A stretch of DNA of 64,000 bases. Origin: Phocaeicola vulgatus ATCC 8482. Lineage in GTDB: Bacteria > Bacteroidota > Bacteroidia > Bacteroidales > Bacteroidaceae. The position numbers and the translations under genes are program-made. Position 1 is the first letter of the stretch, and every line of letters starts with the position of its first letter. Shown one piece after another: positions 24,028 through 33,208 of this stretch. A model generated the notes under the pieces. That model made no database searches. It saw only the letters and a list, made by a program, of their open reading frames with translations, and was not told where the DNA came from. Location: the NCBI RefSeq assembly GCF_000012825.1, contig NC_009614.1, forward strand, positions 1,426,001-1,490,000, read 5' to 3'.

Positions 24028-26175
24028 ATGGCTAAAAAGAAAGAAAAAAAAGCAGGGAAACGCATGAAAAAAAGCGAAATGTCTGAACGACTGATAAGCT
24101 TATTCCACACAAAACCGAACGAAACATTCAGTCTGAAACAATTATCAAGCAGTCTGAACCTTACTACACATCCTCTTAAAATGCTTTGTGCCGACATCAT
24201 TACTGAAATGATTGAGGATGATTTTCTGCAAGAAGTAGAAAAAGGACACTACAAACTGAACGACCACGGTCTGATTATGACTGGCGTCTTTCAGCGTAAA
24301 AGCAACGGCAAGAACTCCTTCATCCCCGATGATGGTGGAGAAACTATTTTCATAGCCGAACGTAATTCGGCACATGCCATGAATAATGACAAAGTAAAAA
24401 TAGCCCTCTTTGCCAAACGTAAGAACCGGAACCCGGAAGGTGAAGTGATAGAGATTCTGGAACGTGCCAACGATACTTTTGTCGGCACACTGAAAGTAGA
24501 GAAATTCTACGCCTTTCTGCTGACCGAGAACCGCACTCTGGCAAATGATATTTTTATCCCGAAAGATAAGCTGAAAGGTGGAAAGAATGGGGACAAAGCA
24601 GTCGTGAAAATTGTAGAATGGCCCGAAGAGGCAAAAAACCCGATAGGACAAGTCATTGATATTTTGGGAAAAGCAGGAGAAAACACAACTGAAATGCATG
24701 CCATTCTGGCCGAATTCGGCTTACCTTACGTATATCCCAAGAATGTAGAAACCGCTGCCGAAAAGATTCCGGCAGAGATTTCCGAGGCGGACTATGCAGA
24801 ACGTGAAGATTTCCGCAATGTAACAACTTTCACCATTGACCCTAAAGATGCAAAGGACTTTGATGACGCGCTCTCCATCCGTCTCATCAAACCGGGACTA
24901 TGGGAAGTAGGCGTACACATTGCCGATGTTACTCATTATGTAAAAGAAGGAGGCGTTATCGACAAAGAAGCTGAAAAACGCGCTACTTCCGTTTATCTGG
25001 TAGACCGTACCATCCCCATGTTGCCCGAACGGCTGTGTAACTTCATCTGTTCCCTCCGCCCCGACGAAGAGAAACTGGCATTCTCCGTCATTTTCAATAT
25101 GAATGAAAAGGGAGAGGTGAAAGACTCGCGCATCGTGCACACCATTATAAAGAGCGACCGCCGTTTCACCTATGAGGAGGCGCAAAAAGTGATTGAAACG
25201 GGTGAAGGCGACTACAAAGAAGAAATTCTGGAACTGAACAAACTGGCACAAATCCTGCGTAAACAAAGATTGGCTGCCGGTGCTATTGACTTTGACCGCG
25301 TAGAAGTGAAATTTGAGATAGACGAAACCGGCAAACCGCTCAGTGTCTACTTCAAAGAATCCAAAGAGGCCAATAAGTTGATAGAGGAATTTATGTTGTT
25401 GGCCAACCGCACGGTTGCCGAAAAAATCGGTAAAGTACCTAAAAACAAGAAAGCCAAAGTATTCCCTTATCGTATCCACGACCTTCCGGACCCCGATAAA
25501 CTGGAGAACTTGAATTGGTTTATCAATCGCTTCGGATATAAGATACGTACATCGGGTAGCAAAACTGAGATATCCAAATCCATCAATCGTTTACTGGACG
25601 ACATAAAGAACAAGAAAGAACAAAATCTGGTGGAAACCGTATCCTTGCGTGCCATGCAAAAGGCCCGTTATTCCACACATAATATTGGCCACTATGGTCT
25701 GGCATTTGACTATTATACTCACTTTACCTCACCTATCCGCCGTTTTCCGGATATGATGGTTCATCGTCTGCTCACCCGCTATCTGGCAGGAGGACGTACG
25801 GTACAGGAAGCGAAATACGAAGAATTGTGTGACCATAGCTCTGAAATGGAACAAATCGCCGCCAATGCGGAACGTGCCTCTGTAAAATACAAACAAGTAG
25901 AGTTTATGGGTGAACGTTTGGGCATGGAGTTCGATGGAGTCATTTCCGGAGTTACCGAATGGGGACTTTATGTGGAACTGAACGAAAACAAGTGCGAAGG
26001 TATGATTCCCATGCGTGACCTTGGTGATGACTATTATGATTTCGATGAAAAGAACTATTGTCTGACGGGACGCCGGCATCACAAAAAATTCAGTTTGGGA
26101 GATCCGGTTACCATTAAAGTGGCCCGCGCCAATCTGGAGAAAAAGCAACTTGATTTCGCTTTGGTCGAGAAATAA
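24028..26175 (+). CDS. rnr: Ribonuclease R
   Basis: A 715-residue 3'-5' exoribonuclease of the RNB family. After a lysine-rich N-terminus (MAKKKEKKAGKRMKKS) come a winged-helix domain (about 20-75), cold-shock domains (about 85-230), the RNB catalytic core with the metal-binding TIDPKDAKDFDDALSI (about 270-285) and the HFTSPIRRFPDMMVHRLL motif, and an S1 domain at about 630-710. It degrades structured RNA in the cytoplasm. It stands alone; a terminator with an 11-bp stem follows. Confidence 0.93.
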   Translation: MAKKKEKKAGKRMKKSEMSERLISLFHTKPNETFSLKQLSSSLNLTTHPLKMLCADIITEMIEDDFLQEVEKGHYKLNDHGLIMTGVFQRKSNGKNSFIPDDGGETIFIAERNSAHAMNNDKVKIALFAKRKNRNPEGEVIEILERANDTFVGTLKVEKFYAFLLTENRTLANDIFIPKDKLKGGKNGDKAVVKIVEWPEEAKNPIGQVIDILGKAGENTTEMHAILAEFGLPYVYPKNVETAAEKIPAEISEADYAEREDFRNVTTFTIDPKDAKDFDDALSIRLIKPGLWEVGVHIADVTHYVKEGGVIDKEAEKRATSVYLVDRTIPMLPERLCNFICSLRPDEEKLAFSVIFNMNEKGEVKDSRIVHTIIKSDRRFTYEEAQKVIETGEGDYKEEILELNKLAQILRKQRLAAGAIDFDRVEVKFEIDETGKPLSVYFKESKEANKLIEEFMLLANRTVAEKIGKVPKNKKAKVFPYRIHDLPDPDKLENLNWFINRFGYKIRTSGSKTEISKSINRLLDDIKNKKEQNLVETVSLRAMQKARYSTHNIGHYGLAFDYYTHFTSPIRRFPDMMVHRLLTRYLAGGRTVQEAKYEELCDHSSEMEQIAANAERASVKYKQVEFMGERLGMEFDGVISGVTEWGLYVELNENKCEGMIPMRDLGDDYYDFDEKNYCLTGRRHHKKFSLGDPVTIKVARANLEKKQLDFALVEK

Positions 26176-26187
26176 AGATTAACATCC

Positions 26188-26222
26188 TGTTGTAGGGGCA
26201 GACTGGTTCTTCCCCTACAACA
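26188..26222. terminator. Bidirectional terminator after rnr
   Basis: A perfect 11-bp stem (26188-26198 with 26212-26222) and a 13-nt loop, in the gap between rnr and the convergent 42-residue gene. Confidence 0.65.
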
Positions 26223-26237
26223 AGACAATAGTTTCAT

Positions 26238-26366
26238 TTACTTCACTCTTCTATTCAACTGATTATTCGCTTTATCCGGCTTCGATTTGCCGATCCGTTT
26301 ACCACCGGACTTCTTTTTAGTTTCCTGTTTTGCCTTAAAAGCAAATGGATTTTTCTTATTTACCAT
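26238..26366 (-). CDS. Small basic protein, 42 residues
   Basis: A short frame beginning MVNKKNPFAFKAKQETKKKS and ending NNQLNRRVK. It is very rich in Lys, Arg and Asn, which suggests RNA or ribosome binding. Support for it being real: a perfect -7 box TATTTTTG at 26393-26386, a purine-rich stretch (AAAAAAGGGA) just before the ATG, and a terminator after the stop. I do not know a function; small basic conserved hypotheticals of this kind occur next to housekeeping genes in Bacteroides. Confidence 0.55.
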   Translation of the reverse strand: MVNKKNPFAFKAKQETKKKSGGKRIGKSKPDKANNQLNRRVK

Positions 26367-26385
26367 AAATATTCCCTTTTTTCTG

Positions 26386-26393
26386 CAAAAATA
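26386..26393 (-). promoter_or_regulatory. Promoter -7 box for the 42-residue gene
   Basis: TATTTTTG on the minus strand, 20 bp before its ATG. Confidence 0.5.
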
Positions 26394-26423
26394 AAGGATT
26401 AACATCAATATTCATTCTATTTA

Positions 26424-26454
26424 TTGGCAATAATATAGAATTTACTTACTTTTG
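26424..26454 (+). promoter_or_regulatory. Promoter for cysE
   Basis: TTG (26424-26426), a 20-bp spacer and a perfect -7 box TACTTTTG (26447-26454), 22 bp before the ATG. Confidence 0.6.
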
Positions 26455-26475
26455 TCCTTCTAAAGCATTCAGTTC

Positions 26476-27384
26476 ATGACTACATTCAATTACACGAACA
26501 TATTAACGCAGGCAGTAGATGAATTATCTGAAAGCCAGTCCTATAAAGGATTATTCCACCAACACAAAGATGGAGATCCTTTACCATCTGCCAAATCCCT
26601 ATACAAGATAGTAGAATTGGCACGCGCCATTATCTTCCCCGGCTACTTTGGTAATTCCACCGTTAACAGCCATACCATCAACTACCATATCGGTGTAAAT
26701 GTAGAAACCCTGTTCGGTCTGCTGACTGAACAAATTCTGGCAGGACTTTGCTTCGGACAGGAAAACAGTAAAAATGCAACCGATGACAATGAACCGTGCA
26801 GAGAAACAGCCTCTTTGCTGGCAGCTCGTTTCATCAGTAAACTGCCCGAACTCCGCCGCATTCTGGCTACCGATGTAGAAGCCGCATATTATGGTGATCC
26901 CGCCGCCACATGCTTTGGTGAAATCATCAGTTGCTATCCGGCTATCCGCGCTATCAGCAATTACCGCATCGCACATGAGCTGTTAATACTGGGTGTACCT
27001 TTAATCCCCCGCTTCATTACAGAAATGGCACATTCGGAAACCGGTATCGATATTCATCCGGGGGCACAAATAGGACACCATTTCACTATCGACCACGGTA
27101 CAGGTGTAGTAATCGGAGCGACCAGCATCATCGGAAATAATGTGAAACTCTATCAAGGGGTAACATTAGGAGCTAAAAGCTTTCCGCTAGACAATAATGG
27201 AAATCCCATTAAAGGCATTCCACGCCATCCTATTTTAGAAGACGATGTCATTGTATATTCCAATGCAACCATTTTAGGGCGTGTTACTATTGGCAAGGGT
27301 GCTACCGTAGGAGGTAATATTTGGGTAACAGAAAATGTACCTGCCGGATCACGTATCGTACAGCGAAAAAACAAAGACGAATAA
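26476..27384 (+). CDS. cysE: Serine O-acetyltransferase
   Basis: 302 residues. The N-terminal half is helical (GYFGNSTVNSHTINYHIGVN is typical of the longer EpsC/SatA type) and the C-terminal half is a left-handed beta-helix of hexapeptide repeats. The active-site segment is SETGIDIHPGAQIGHHFTID with DHGTGVVIG, followed by NVKLYQGVTLGAKSF. It acetylates serine with acetyl-CoA, the first step of cysteine synthesis. It has its own promoter and no cysK next to it in this window. Confidence 0.9.
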   Translation: MTTFNYTNILTQAVDELSESQSYKGLFHQHKDGDPLPSAKSLYKIVELARAIIFPGYFGNSTVNSHTINYHIGVNVETLFGLLTEQILAGLCFGQENSKNATDDNEPCRETASLLAARFISKLPELRRILATDVEAAYYGDPAATCFGEIISCYPAIRAISNYRIAHELLILGVPLIPRFITEMAHSETGIDIHPGAQIGHHFTIDHGTGVVIGATSIIGNNVKLYQGVTLGAKSFPLDNNGNPIKGIPRHPILEDDVIVYSNATILGRVTIGKGATVGGNIWVTENVPAGSRIVQRKNKDE

Positions 27385-27534
27385 AACCCCTTTGCCATCA
27401 TAGAAATGCTGACATCACAAAATGGTCTAAAAAGTAGTATGGCAGCAAACTTTTTAATAAAACAGTAACTTCCTGTACACCTTCTTGTAACAGATAAACA
27501 AGATATTTGCAGTACGATAAAAAAGGAGGTATAT

Positions 27535-27726
27535 ATGGAACTTAAAAGCAATGAATATCAGATAGAATGTACACCCTACGGGGAATATTACGCCTTTTTA
27601 ACAGACTACCACCAATGCTGCACTTACGGCGAAACTGCCGAAGAAGCATTGGAAACCCTGTCAGATATCGCCGATGAGTTTTTCTGCGAAATAAACGAAG
27701 TCTATCTGGCAGAAGAATTCGCATAA
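27535..27726 (+). CDS. Small HicB-like protein, 63 residues
   Basis: An acidic 63-residue protein with the pattern of a HicB antitoxin N-terminal domain: IECTPYGEYYAFLTDYHQCCTYGETAEEALETLSDIADEF, that is, two short strands, a loop and an amphipathic helix with a EEALE core. It lacks the DNA-binding C-terminal part, and no HicA toxin frame lies next to it. The start is marked by a perfect Shine-Dalgarno AAGGAGGT about 5 bp ahead of the ATG, which is unusual in Bacteroides. The function is unknown; an orphan HicB-fold or UPF0150 domain protein is my best description. Confidence 0.65.
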   Translation: MELKSNEYQIECTPYGEYYAFLTDYHQCCTYGETAEEALETLSDIADEFFCEINEVYLAEEFA

Positions 27727-27764
27727 AAGTCACTCAACCTATTAATCATAGAATTTCTCTTACA

Positions 27765-27797
27765 GAAACCATACCTGTGTGATACAGATATGGTTTC
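27765..27797. terminator. Hairpin between convergent small genes
   Basis: A 14-bp stem with one mismatch (27765-27778 with 27784-27797), a 5-nt loop and then ATTTTG on the plus strand. It lies between the stops of the 63- and 40-residue genes. Confidence 0.6.
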
Positions 27798-27805
27798 ATT
27801 TTGTC

Positions 27806-27928
27806 CTAAGCATGCCCCATACGGTAGAGACTGTACCCCAAATAAACCAAATACAAACAAGAGACCAGTATCATTAAAGCACAAACCACATATCCCTTAC
27901 GTTTCTCATCCGTCAATTCCATTTTCAT
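27806..27928 (-). CDS. Small single-pass membrane protein, 40 residues
   Basis: A frame of 40 codons: a charged start MKMELTDEKRKGY, one hydrophobic helix (VVCALMILVSCLYLVYLGYS), and a short tail YRMGHA. It starts at 27928 or at the second ATG at 27922. The charge pattern (basic residues before the helix) fits an inner-membrane protein with the N-terminus inside. Hairpin at its end supports a transcription unit. No known function; could be spurious. Confidence 0.45.
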   Translation of the reverse strand: MKMELTDEKRKGYVVCALMILVSCLYLVYLGYSLYRMGHA

Positions 27929-28194
27929 TCTGATTTCTATTTAAGTTTCTTGATTCAGCAAAAATGGCAAATTCCTGTGTAGAATTTATTTCTATAGGAT
28001 AACAATTACATTGCCGGATACATATTTTGTCAATTTATTCCACAGATATACCCAATTCCGTTTTTAAATAATTTTTATAATCAAAGGTAAATAAAGACCC
28101 CGGCAAGGAGCGTGGACGCCCCGATTTCATCCTCTTTTTTGCTTCATCAAACAGATTAATTCTCTAAATAATTGATTAGCAAACAGAAAATCAT
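27929..28194. other. Gene-free stretch with a GC-rich patch
   Basis: No convincing gene. Most is AT-rich, but 28099-28129 is strikingly GC-rich and can form a small hairpin (GCG/CGC core) followed by a T-rich run at 28134-28139, so an unannotated small RNA end or an old gene remnant is possible. A 32-codon frame also runs through it on the minus strand without other support. Confidence 0.3.
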
Positions 28195-28202
28195 TAAATT
28201 TG
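28172..28202 (+). promoter_or_regulatory. Promoter for the rlmL-like - mnmD operon
   Basis: TTG (28172-28174), 20 bp, then a perfect -7 box TAAATTTG (28195-28202). The first ATG is at 28238. Confidence 0.6.
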
Positions 28203-28237
28203 TCCCATCAATTGAAATTACGTAATTATCATTTAAG

Positions 28238-29686
28238 ATGAAGGAAGAATTCGAGCTAATCGCCAAGACTTTCCAGGGACTGGAAGAAGTACTGGCAAAA
28301 GAACTCACCGAGCTGGGAGCCAGCAATATAGAAGTAGGAAGACGCATGGTAGCCTTTACGGGCGATAAAGAAATGATGTATAGGGCAAACTTCTGCCTGC
28401 GTACTGCCATCCGCATCCTGAAACCCATCAAACATTTTGAGGCGAAGAATGCCGATGAAGTTTACGAAGCTATCAAGGCCATTGCGTGGGAAGACTTCTT
28501 GGATAAAGATAAAAGTTTTGCCGTAGACGCTGTGGTTTTCTCGAACGAGTTCCGTCACTCCAAGTTCGTAGCCTACAAAGTAAAAGACGCCATTGTGGAC
28601 TATTTCCGTGAAAAGACAGGAGAGCGCCCCTCGGTACGCATCAACCATCCCGATGTGGCACTGAACATCCATATAGCCGAAAATAAATGCACTCTGTCAC
28701 TGGATAGTTCGGGCGAGTCACTCCACCGCCGGGGTTATCGCCAGGAAGCCGTAGAAGCTCCTTTGAATGAGGTACTGGCAGCCGGTATGATCCTGATGAC
28801 CGGATGGAAAGGCGAATGTGATTTGATAGACCCGATGTGCGGTTCAGGAACAATACCTATCGAAGCCGCCCTGATAGCACGTAACATCGCTCCCGGCGTA
28901 TTCCGCAAGGAGTTCGCTTTTGAAAAGTGGAACGATTTTGATCAGGAACTATTTGACCGCATCTACAATGACGACTCACAGGAACGTGAGTTCACACATA
29001 AGATTTTTGGATATGACAATAATCCGAAAGCAAATGAAATTGCCACTCACAATGTGAAAGCAGCCGGACTGAGCAAGGAGATTATCTTAAAAATCCAACC
29101 GTTCCAGCAATTTGAGCAACCCAAAGAAAAAAGCATCATCATCACCAACCCTCCTTATGGAGAACGTATCTCAACCAATGATTTGCTGGGCCTGTATCAA
29201 ATGATAGGCGAACGTCTGAAACACTCTTTCACCGGCAATGATGCATGGGTACTAAGTTACCGTGAAGAATGTTTCGACCAGATTGGTTTAAAGCCTTCTA
29301 TAAAAATCCCCCTGTTCAACGGTTCGTTGGAATGTGAATTCCGCAAATACCAATTATTCAACGGCAAATTCAAAGAATTCCGTAGTGAGAACGCCGATCA
29401 GGAATTCAAGCCCCGCCGGGAAGAAATCCGCCCGCGCCGTAACACGGAAAAGGTAGAATATGGAGAACGCAGAGAACGTCGTAGTTTTGACAACAGACGT
29501 GAAGGACACGGAGAGTACAAAGGAGGAGAGCGCAGAGAAAGACGCTCTTTTGATGACAAACGTGAGGGACGTGGCGATTTCAAAAGAGGAGAACACCGCA
29601 ACTTTGGTGACAGACGTGAAGGCCGCGACAATTTCAAAAGCAGTCCCCGTAAATTTGACGACAATAAGGAAAAGACAGAAGAATAA
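28238..29686 (+). CDS. THUMP domain class I SAM-dependent RNA methyltransferase (RlmL N-domain-like)
   Basis: 482 residues. A THUMP domain (about 45-155) is followed by an UPF0020/Rossmann methyltransferase (about 165-380) with PMCGSGTIPIEAALIARN and the N6/N2-type active site IITNPPYGER. This matches the part of RlmL that makes m2G2445 in 23S rRNA. From about residue 395 it has a low-complexity tail rich in R, E, G and D, with repeats of the type ERRERRSFDNRREGHGEY, which likely binds RNA. It heads a compact operon; the next gene starts 6 bp after its stop. Confidence 0.87.
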   Translation: MKEEFELIAKTFQGLEEVLAKELTELGASNIEVGRRMVAFTGDKEMMYRANFCLRTAIRILKPIKHFEAKNADEVYEAIKAIAWEDFLDKDKSFAVDAVVFSNEFRHSKFVAYKVKDAIVDYFREKTGERPSVRINHPDVALNIHIAENKCTLSLDSSGESLHRRGYRQEAVEAPLNEVLAAGMILMTGWKGECDLIDPMCGSGTIPIEAALIARNIAPGVFRKEFAFEKWNDFDQELFDRIYNDDSQEREFTHKIFGYDNNPKANEIATHNVKAAGLSKEIILKIQPFQQFEQPKEKSIIITNPPYGERISTNDLLGLYQMIGERLKHSFTGNDAWVLSYREECFDQIGLKPSIKIPLFNGSLECEFRKYQLFNGKFKEFRSENADQEFKPRREEIRPRRNTEKVEYGERRERRSFDNRREGHGEYKGGERRERRSFDDKREGRGDFKRGEHRNFGDRREGRDNFKSSPRKFDDNKEKTEE

Positions 29687-29692
29687 ACAGTT

Positions 29693-31906
29693 ATGAGAAA
29701 ATTAATCAATCTGATTGCCTTATTAATCATGGCTTCATCTGTAACATGGGCACAAGACAAGAAAAGTTTCACACTGGAAGACTTGATGCCGGGAGGAAAC
29801 AATTATTATAACCTGCTTCCACAAAACCTGTATGGTTTGCAATGGTGGGGAGATGTATGCATCAACGCCGACATAGAAGAGGTAAAAACCATCCAGCCGG
29901 CAAATGGGAAGGAAAACGTACTTATCACTTTGCAGGAAGTGAATGAACTGTTGGCAAACAAGGAATTAGGGAAAATCAACCACTTCAGGAATGCATCTTT
30001 CCCATACGCTGAAAAGATGATGCTGGTAAATACCACATCCAATAAAGTGCTGATCGATTTAACTAAAAAGGAAATAATATGGAGTCAGCCTCTCTCTCCT
30101 AAAGCCGCCAACCAGGACTGGAACAAGGAAAGCCGTTCATTGGCTTATACCCTTGACAACAATCTGTTTGTAACGACTGCCGACGGGAAAACGCAACAAG
30201 TCACCGACGAACCGAAAGGCATCGTATGCGGACAAAGTGTACACCGTCAGGAATTTGGTATCTCGAAAGGTACTTTCTGGAGTCCGAAAGGAAATCTGCT
30301 TGCTTTCTACCACATGGACGAAAGCATGGTAACCGATTATCCACAAGTAAATACCTCCACCCGCATAGCGACACTGGAGCCGGACAAGTATCCGATGGCA
30401 GGAATGACCAGCCACAAAGTGACTGTCGGCATCTACAATCCGGAGACCCAAAAAACAGTTTATCTGAAAGCCGGAGACCCTACCGACCGTTATTTTACCA
30501 ATATCAGCTGGAGTCCTGACGAAAAAAGCGTTTATGTCATTGAACTGAACCGTGACCAGAACCATGCCCTGCTATGCTGCTATGACGCGGAAACAGGAGA
30601 GCCACTGAAAAGCAATCCCCTTTACGAAGAGAAGCATACTAAATATGTAGAACCCCAACATCCCATCGTCTTTCTGCCTTGGGACCACACGAAGTTCATC
30701 TATCAGAGCCAGCGCGACGGCTACAACCATCTTTACCTGATGGACACCAAGACTTCCGTATATCCGGAATCACATGGAGCCGCGGCCGGAGGTTCTTACC
30801 GGGAAAGCTACAAGACCAGACAGCTTACCCAAGGCAACTGGGTAGTACAAAACATCCTCGGATTCAATGAAAAGACCAAGGAAGTCATCATCATGAGCAC
30901 AGAGGTTTCCCCTTTGCAGAGCAACGCATACGCTGTGAATGTAAAGACAGGCAAACGCCGCCTCATCGGCAATAAAGACGGTATGCATCATGTACAACTG
31001 TCCGGTAGCGGCAACTATGTGATAGACAATTATACTTCTTTCACCATTCCCCGGAATATCGAGATCGTTCCCACTTCCGGAAAGGGAAAGACTATCAGCC
31101 TGTTGACCGCCACCAATCCGTTGGAAGCATACAATATGCCCGAAATCACTGTCGGTACCCTCAAGGCAGCCGACGGCAAGACCGACTTATACTACCGCCT
31201 GATAAAGCCGGTGAATTTTGACCCCAACAAAAAATACCCGGCCGTAGTCTACGTGTATGGCGGACCACATGCCCAACTAATCCACAACAACCGCAACTAT
31301 GACGCCCGCGGATGGGATATTTACATGGCACAACTGGGTTACGTCATGCTGACCGTTGACAACCGGGGCAGTGACAACCGGGGACTGGAATTTGAGAACT
31401 GTACGTTCCGCCAATTGGGAACCGAAGAGATGAAAGACCAGGTAAAAGGAGTGGATTTCTTAAAATCATTGGGTTATGTGGACAATAACCGCATTGGCGT
31501 ACATGGTTGGAGCTTCGGTGGTTTCATGACCACCAACTTGATGCTGACTTACCCCGAACTATTCAAAGTAGGAGTAGCCGGCGGTCCTGTCATCGACTGG
31601 GCTTACTACGAAGTAATGTACGGCGAACGCTACATGGATACTCCGCAAACCAACCCCGAAGGCTACAAGAACGCCAACCTGAAGCTGAGAGCCGGAAACC
31701 TGAAAGGACGTCTGGAAGTGATCATTGGCGCCAATGACCCCACTTGTGTTCCCCAGCACAGCATCAGTTTCCTCCGTGCCTGCATTGATGCCGGAACCCA
31801 ACCCGATTTCTTTATGTATCCGGGCGACGGTCATAATATGTTCGGACGCGACCGTGTGCACTTGTATGAACGCATTACACGCTATTTTGAAGACCACTTA
31901 AAATAA
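29693..31906 (+). CDS. Dipeptidyl peptidase IV-type S9 family serine peptidase
   Basis: 737 residues with a signal peptide (MRKLINLIALLIMASSVTWA). The N-terminal beta-propeller (about 40-480) has the DPP-IV pattern FWSPKGNLLAFYHMDES, including the double-acidic S1-S2 region expected for N-terminus recognition, and the C-terminal alpha/beta hydrolase has the triad Ser 607 (GWSFGG), Asp 682 (GANDPT) and His 714 (GDGHNMF). It cuts X-Pro dipeptides from peptide N-termini in the periplasm or outer membrane. The stop is 15 bp before purD; functional link to the other operon genes is not obvious. Confidence 0.9.
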   Translation: MRKLINLIALLIMASSVTWAQDKKSFTLEDLMPGGNNYYNLLPQNLYGLQWWGDVCINADIEEVKTIQPANGKENVLITLQEVNELLANKELGKINHFRNASFPYAEKMMLVNTTSNKVLIDLTKKEIIWSQPLSPKAANQDWNKESRSLAYTLDNNLFVTTADGKTQQVTDEPKGIVCGQSVHRQEFGISKGTFWSPKGNLLAFYHMDESMVTDYPQVNTSTRIATLEPDKYPMAGMTSHKVTVGIYNPETQKTVYLKAGDPTDRYFTNISWSPDEKSVYVIELNRDQNHALLCCYDAETGEPLKSNPLYEEKHTKYVEPQHPIVFLPWDHTKFIYQSQRDGYNHLYLMDTKTSVYPESHGAAAGGSYRESYKTRQLTQGNWVVQNILGFNEKTKEVIIMSTEVSPLQSNAYAVNVKTGKRRLIGNKDGMHHVQLSGSGNYVIDNYTSFTIPRNIEIVPTSGKGKTISLLTATNPLEAYNMPEITVGTLKAADGKTDLYYRLIKPVNFDPNKKYPAVVYVYGGPHAQLIHNNRNYDARGWDIYMAQLGYVMLTVDNRGSDNRGLEFENCTFRQLGTEEMKDQVKGVDFLKSLGYVDNNRIGVHGWSFGGFMTTNLMLTYPELFKVGVAGGPVIDWAYYEVMYGERYMDTPQTNPEGYKNANLKLRAGNLKGRLEVIIGANDPTCVPQHSISFLRACIDAGTQPDFFMYPGDGHNMFGRDRVHLYERITRYFEDHLK

Positions 31907-31921
31907 ACAAAAGATAAGATT

Positions 31922-33190
31922 ATGAAACTGTTGCTATTAGGCTCAGGCGGACGTGAACACGCCCTGGCATGGAAGATTGCTCAAAGTCCCAAAATCGAGA
32001 AACTCTATATCGCTCCGGGAAATGCCGGCACAAGTAATGTAGGCGAGAATGTAGCGATTAAAGCAGATGACTTTACAGCAATCAGAGAGTTTGTAGTAAA
32101 GAATAATATAGATATGGTAGTGGTAGGTCCCGAAGACCCGTTAGTCAAAGGAATCTATGACTATTTCAAAAAAGATGAAGCGCTGAAAAACATTCCTGTT
32201 ATCGGGCCTTCAAAAGCGGGTGCGGTACTGGAAGGCAGCAAGGAGTTCGCCAAAGGCTTCATGCAACGCCATAATATCCCGACAGCCGGTTACAAAAGTA
32301 TCACTGCCGCAAATCTGGAAGAAGGATTAGCCTTTCTGGAAACATTGGAAGCTCCATACGTACTGAAAGCCGACGGTCTTTGCGCCGGAAAAGGCGTACT
32401 GATTCTGCCCACCCTGGAAGAAGCCAAGAAAGAATTGAAAGAAATGCTGAGCGGAATGTTCGGTGACGCTTCCGCCACCGTAGTGATTGAAGAATTCCTG
32501 AGCGGTATAGAATGTTCCGTATTCGTTCTGACCGATGGAAAGAACTACAAGATTCTGCCCGAAGCAAAAGACTACAAACGCATCGGCGAAGGCGACAAAG
32601 GGCTGAACACCGGTGGTATGGGTAGTGTATCTCCTGTTCCGTTTGCCGACAAAGCATGGATGGAAAAAGTGGAAGAACGTATCATCCGCCCCACAGTAGA
32701 AGGACTGGCAGCAGAAGGCATCGACTATAAAGGCTTTATCTTCTTCGGTCTGATTAATGTAAAAGGCGAACCGATGGTCATTGAATACAATGTACGCATG
32801 GGCGACCCGGAAACGGAAAGTGTCATGCTGCGCATCAAGAGTGACTTGGTGGAACTGCTTGAAGGAGTGGCAACAGGCAATCTGAATGAAAAAGTCCTGG
32901 AGATAGACCCCCGTTCGGCAGTATGCGTCATGCTGGTATCCGGCGGATATCCGGAACATTATGACAAGGGATTTGCCATCAGCGGAGTAGAAGAAATTGA
33001 AAACAGCATTGTATTCCATGCAGGAACAGCACTGAAAGACGGACAGGTAGTCACTAGCGGCGGACGTGTCATTGCAGTCAGCTCCTACGGTGCCAATAAA
33101 GAAGAAGCCTTGGCACAATCATTCGCCAATGCGAAGAAAATCAATTTCGACAAGAAATATTTCCGTTCAGATATTGGATTCGACCTGTAA
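31922..33190 (+). CDS. purD: Phosphoribosylamine--glycine ligase
   Basis: 422 residues, the usual length. It has the N-terminal [19 protein letters not shown], the ATP-grasp core ([34 protein letters not shown]) and the metal/product site [10 protein letters not shown]. It joins phosphoribosylamine and glycine with ATP to give GAR in purine synthesis. Cytoplasmic. It sits inside a mixed operon between DPP-IV and a membrane protein, with gaps of 15 and 18 bp. Confidence 0.95.
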   Translation: MKLLLLGSGGREHALAWKIAQSPKIEKLYIAPGNAGTSNVGENVAIKADDFTAIREFVVKNNIDMVVVGPEDPLVKGIYDYFKKDEALKNIPVIGPSKAGAVLEGSKEFAKGFMQRHNIPTAGYKSITAANLEEGLAFLETLEAPYVLKADGLCAGKGVLILPTLEEAKKELKEMLSGMFGDASATVVIEEFLSGIECSVFVLTDGKNYKILPEAKDYKRIGEGDKGLNTGGMGSVSPVPFADKAWMEKVEERIIRPTVEGLAAEGIDYKGFIFFGLINVKGEPMVIEYNVRMGDPETESVMLRIKSDLVELLEGVATGNLNEKVLEIDPRSAVCVMLVSGGYPEHYDKGFAISGVEEIENSIVFHAGTALKDGQVVTSGGRVIAVSSYGANKEEALAQSFANAKKINFDKKYFRSDIGFDL

Positions 33191-33208
33191 TCAGCGGACT
33201 ATCACCCC

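Noticed and set aside
28040-28129. 32-codon minus-strand frame (MKSGRPRSLPGS...)
   Set aside because: No promoter box or terminator and no recognisable family; kept only as part of the GC-rich patch note.
32327-33118. Minus-strand open frame of 263 codons inside purD
   Set aside because: purD is certain; the antisense translation is Cys/Phe-rich with no domain.
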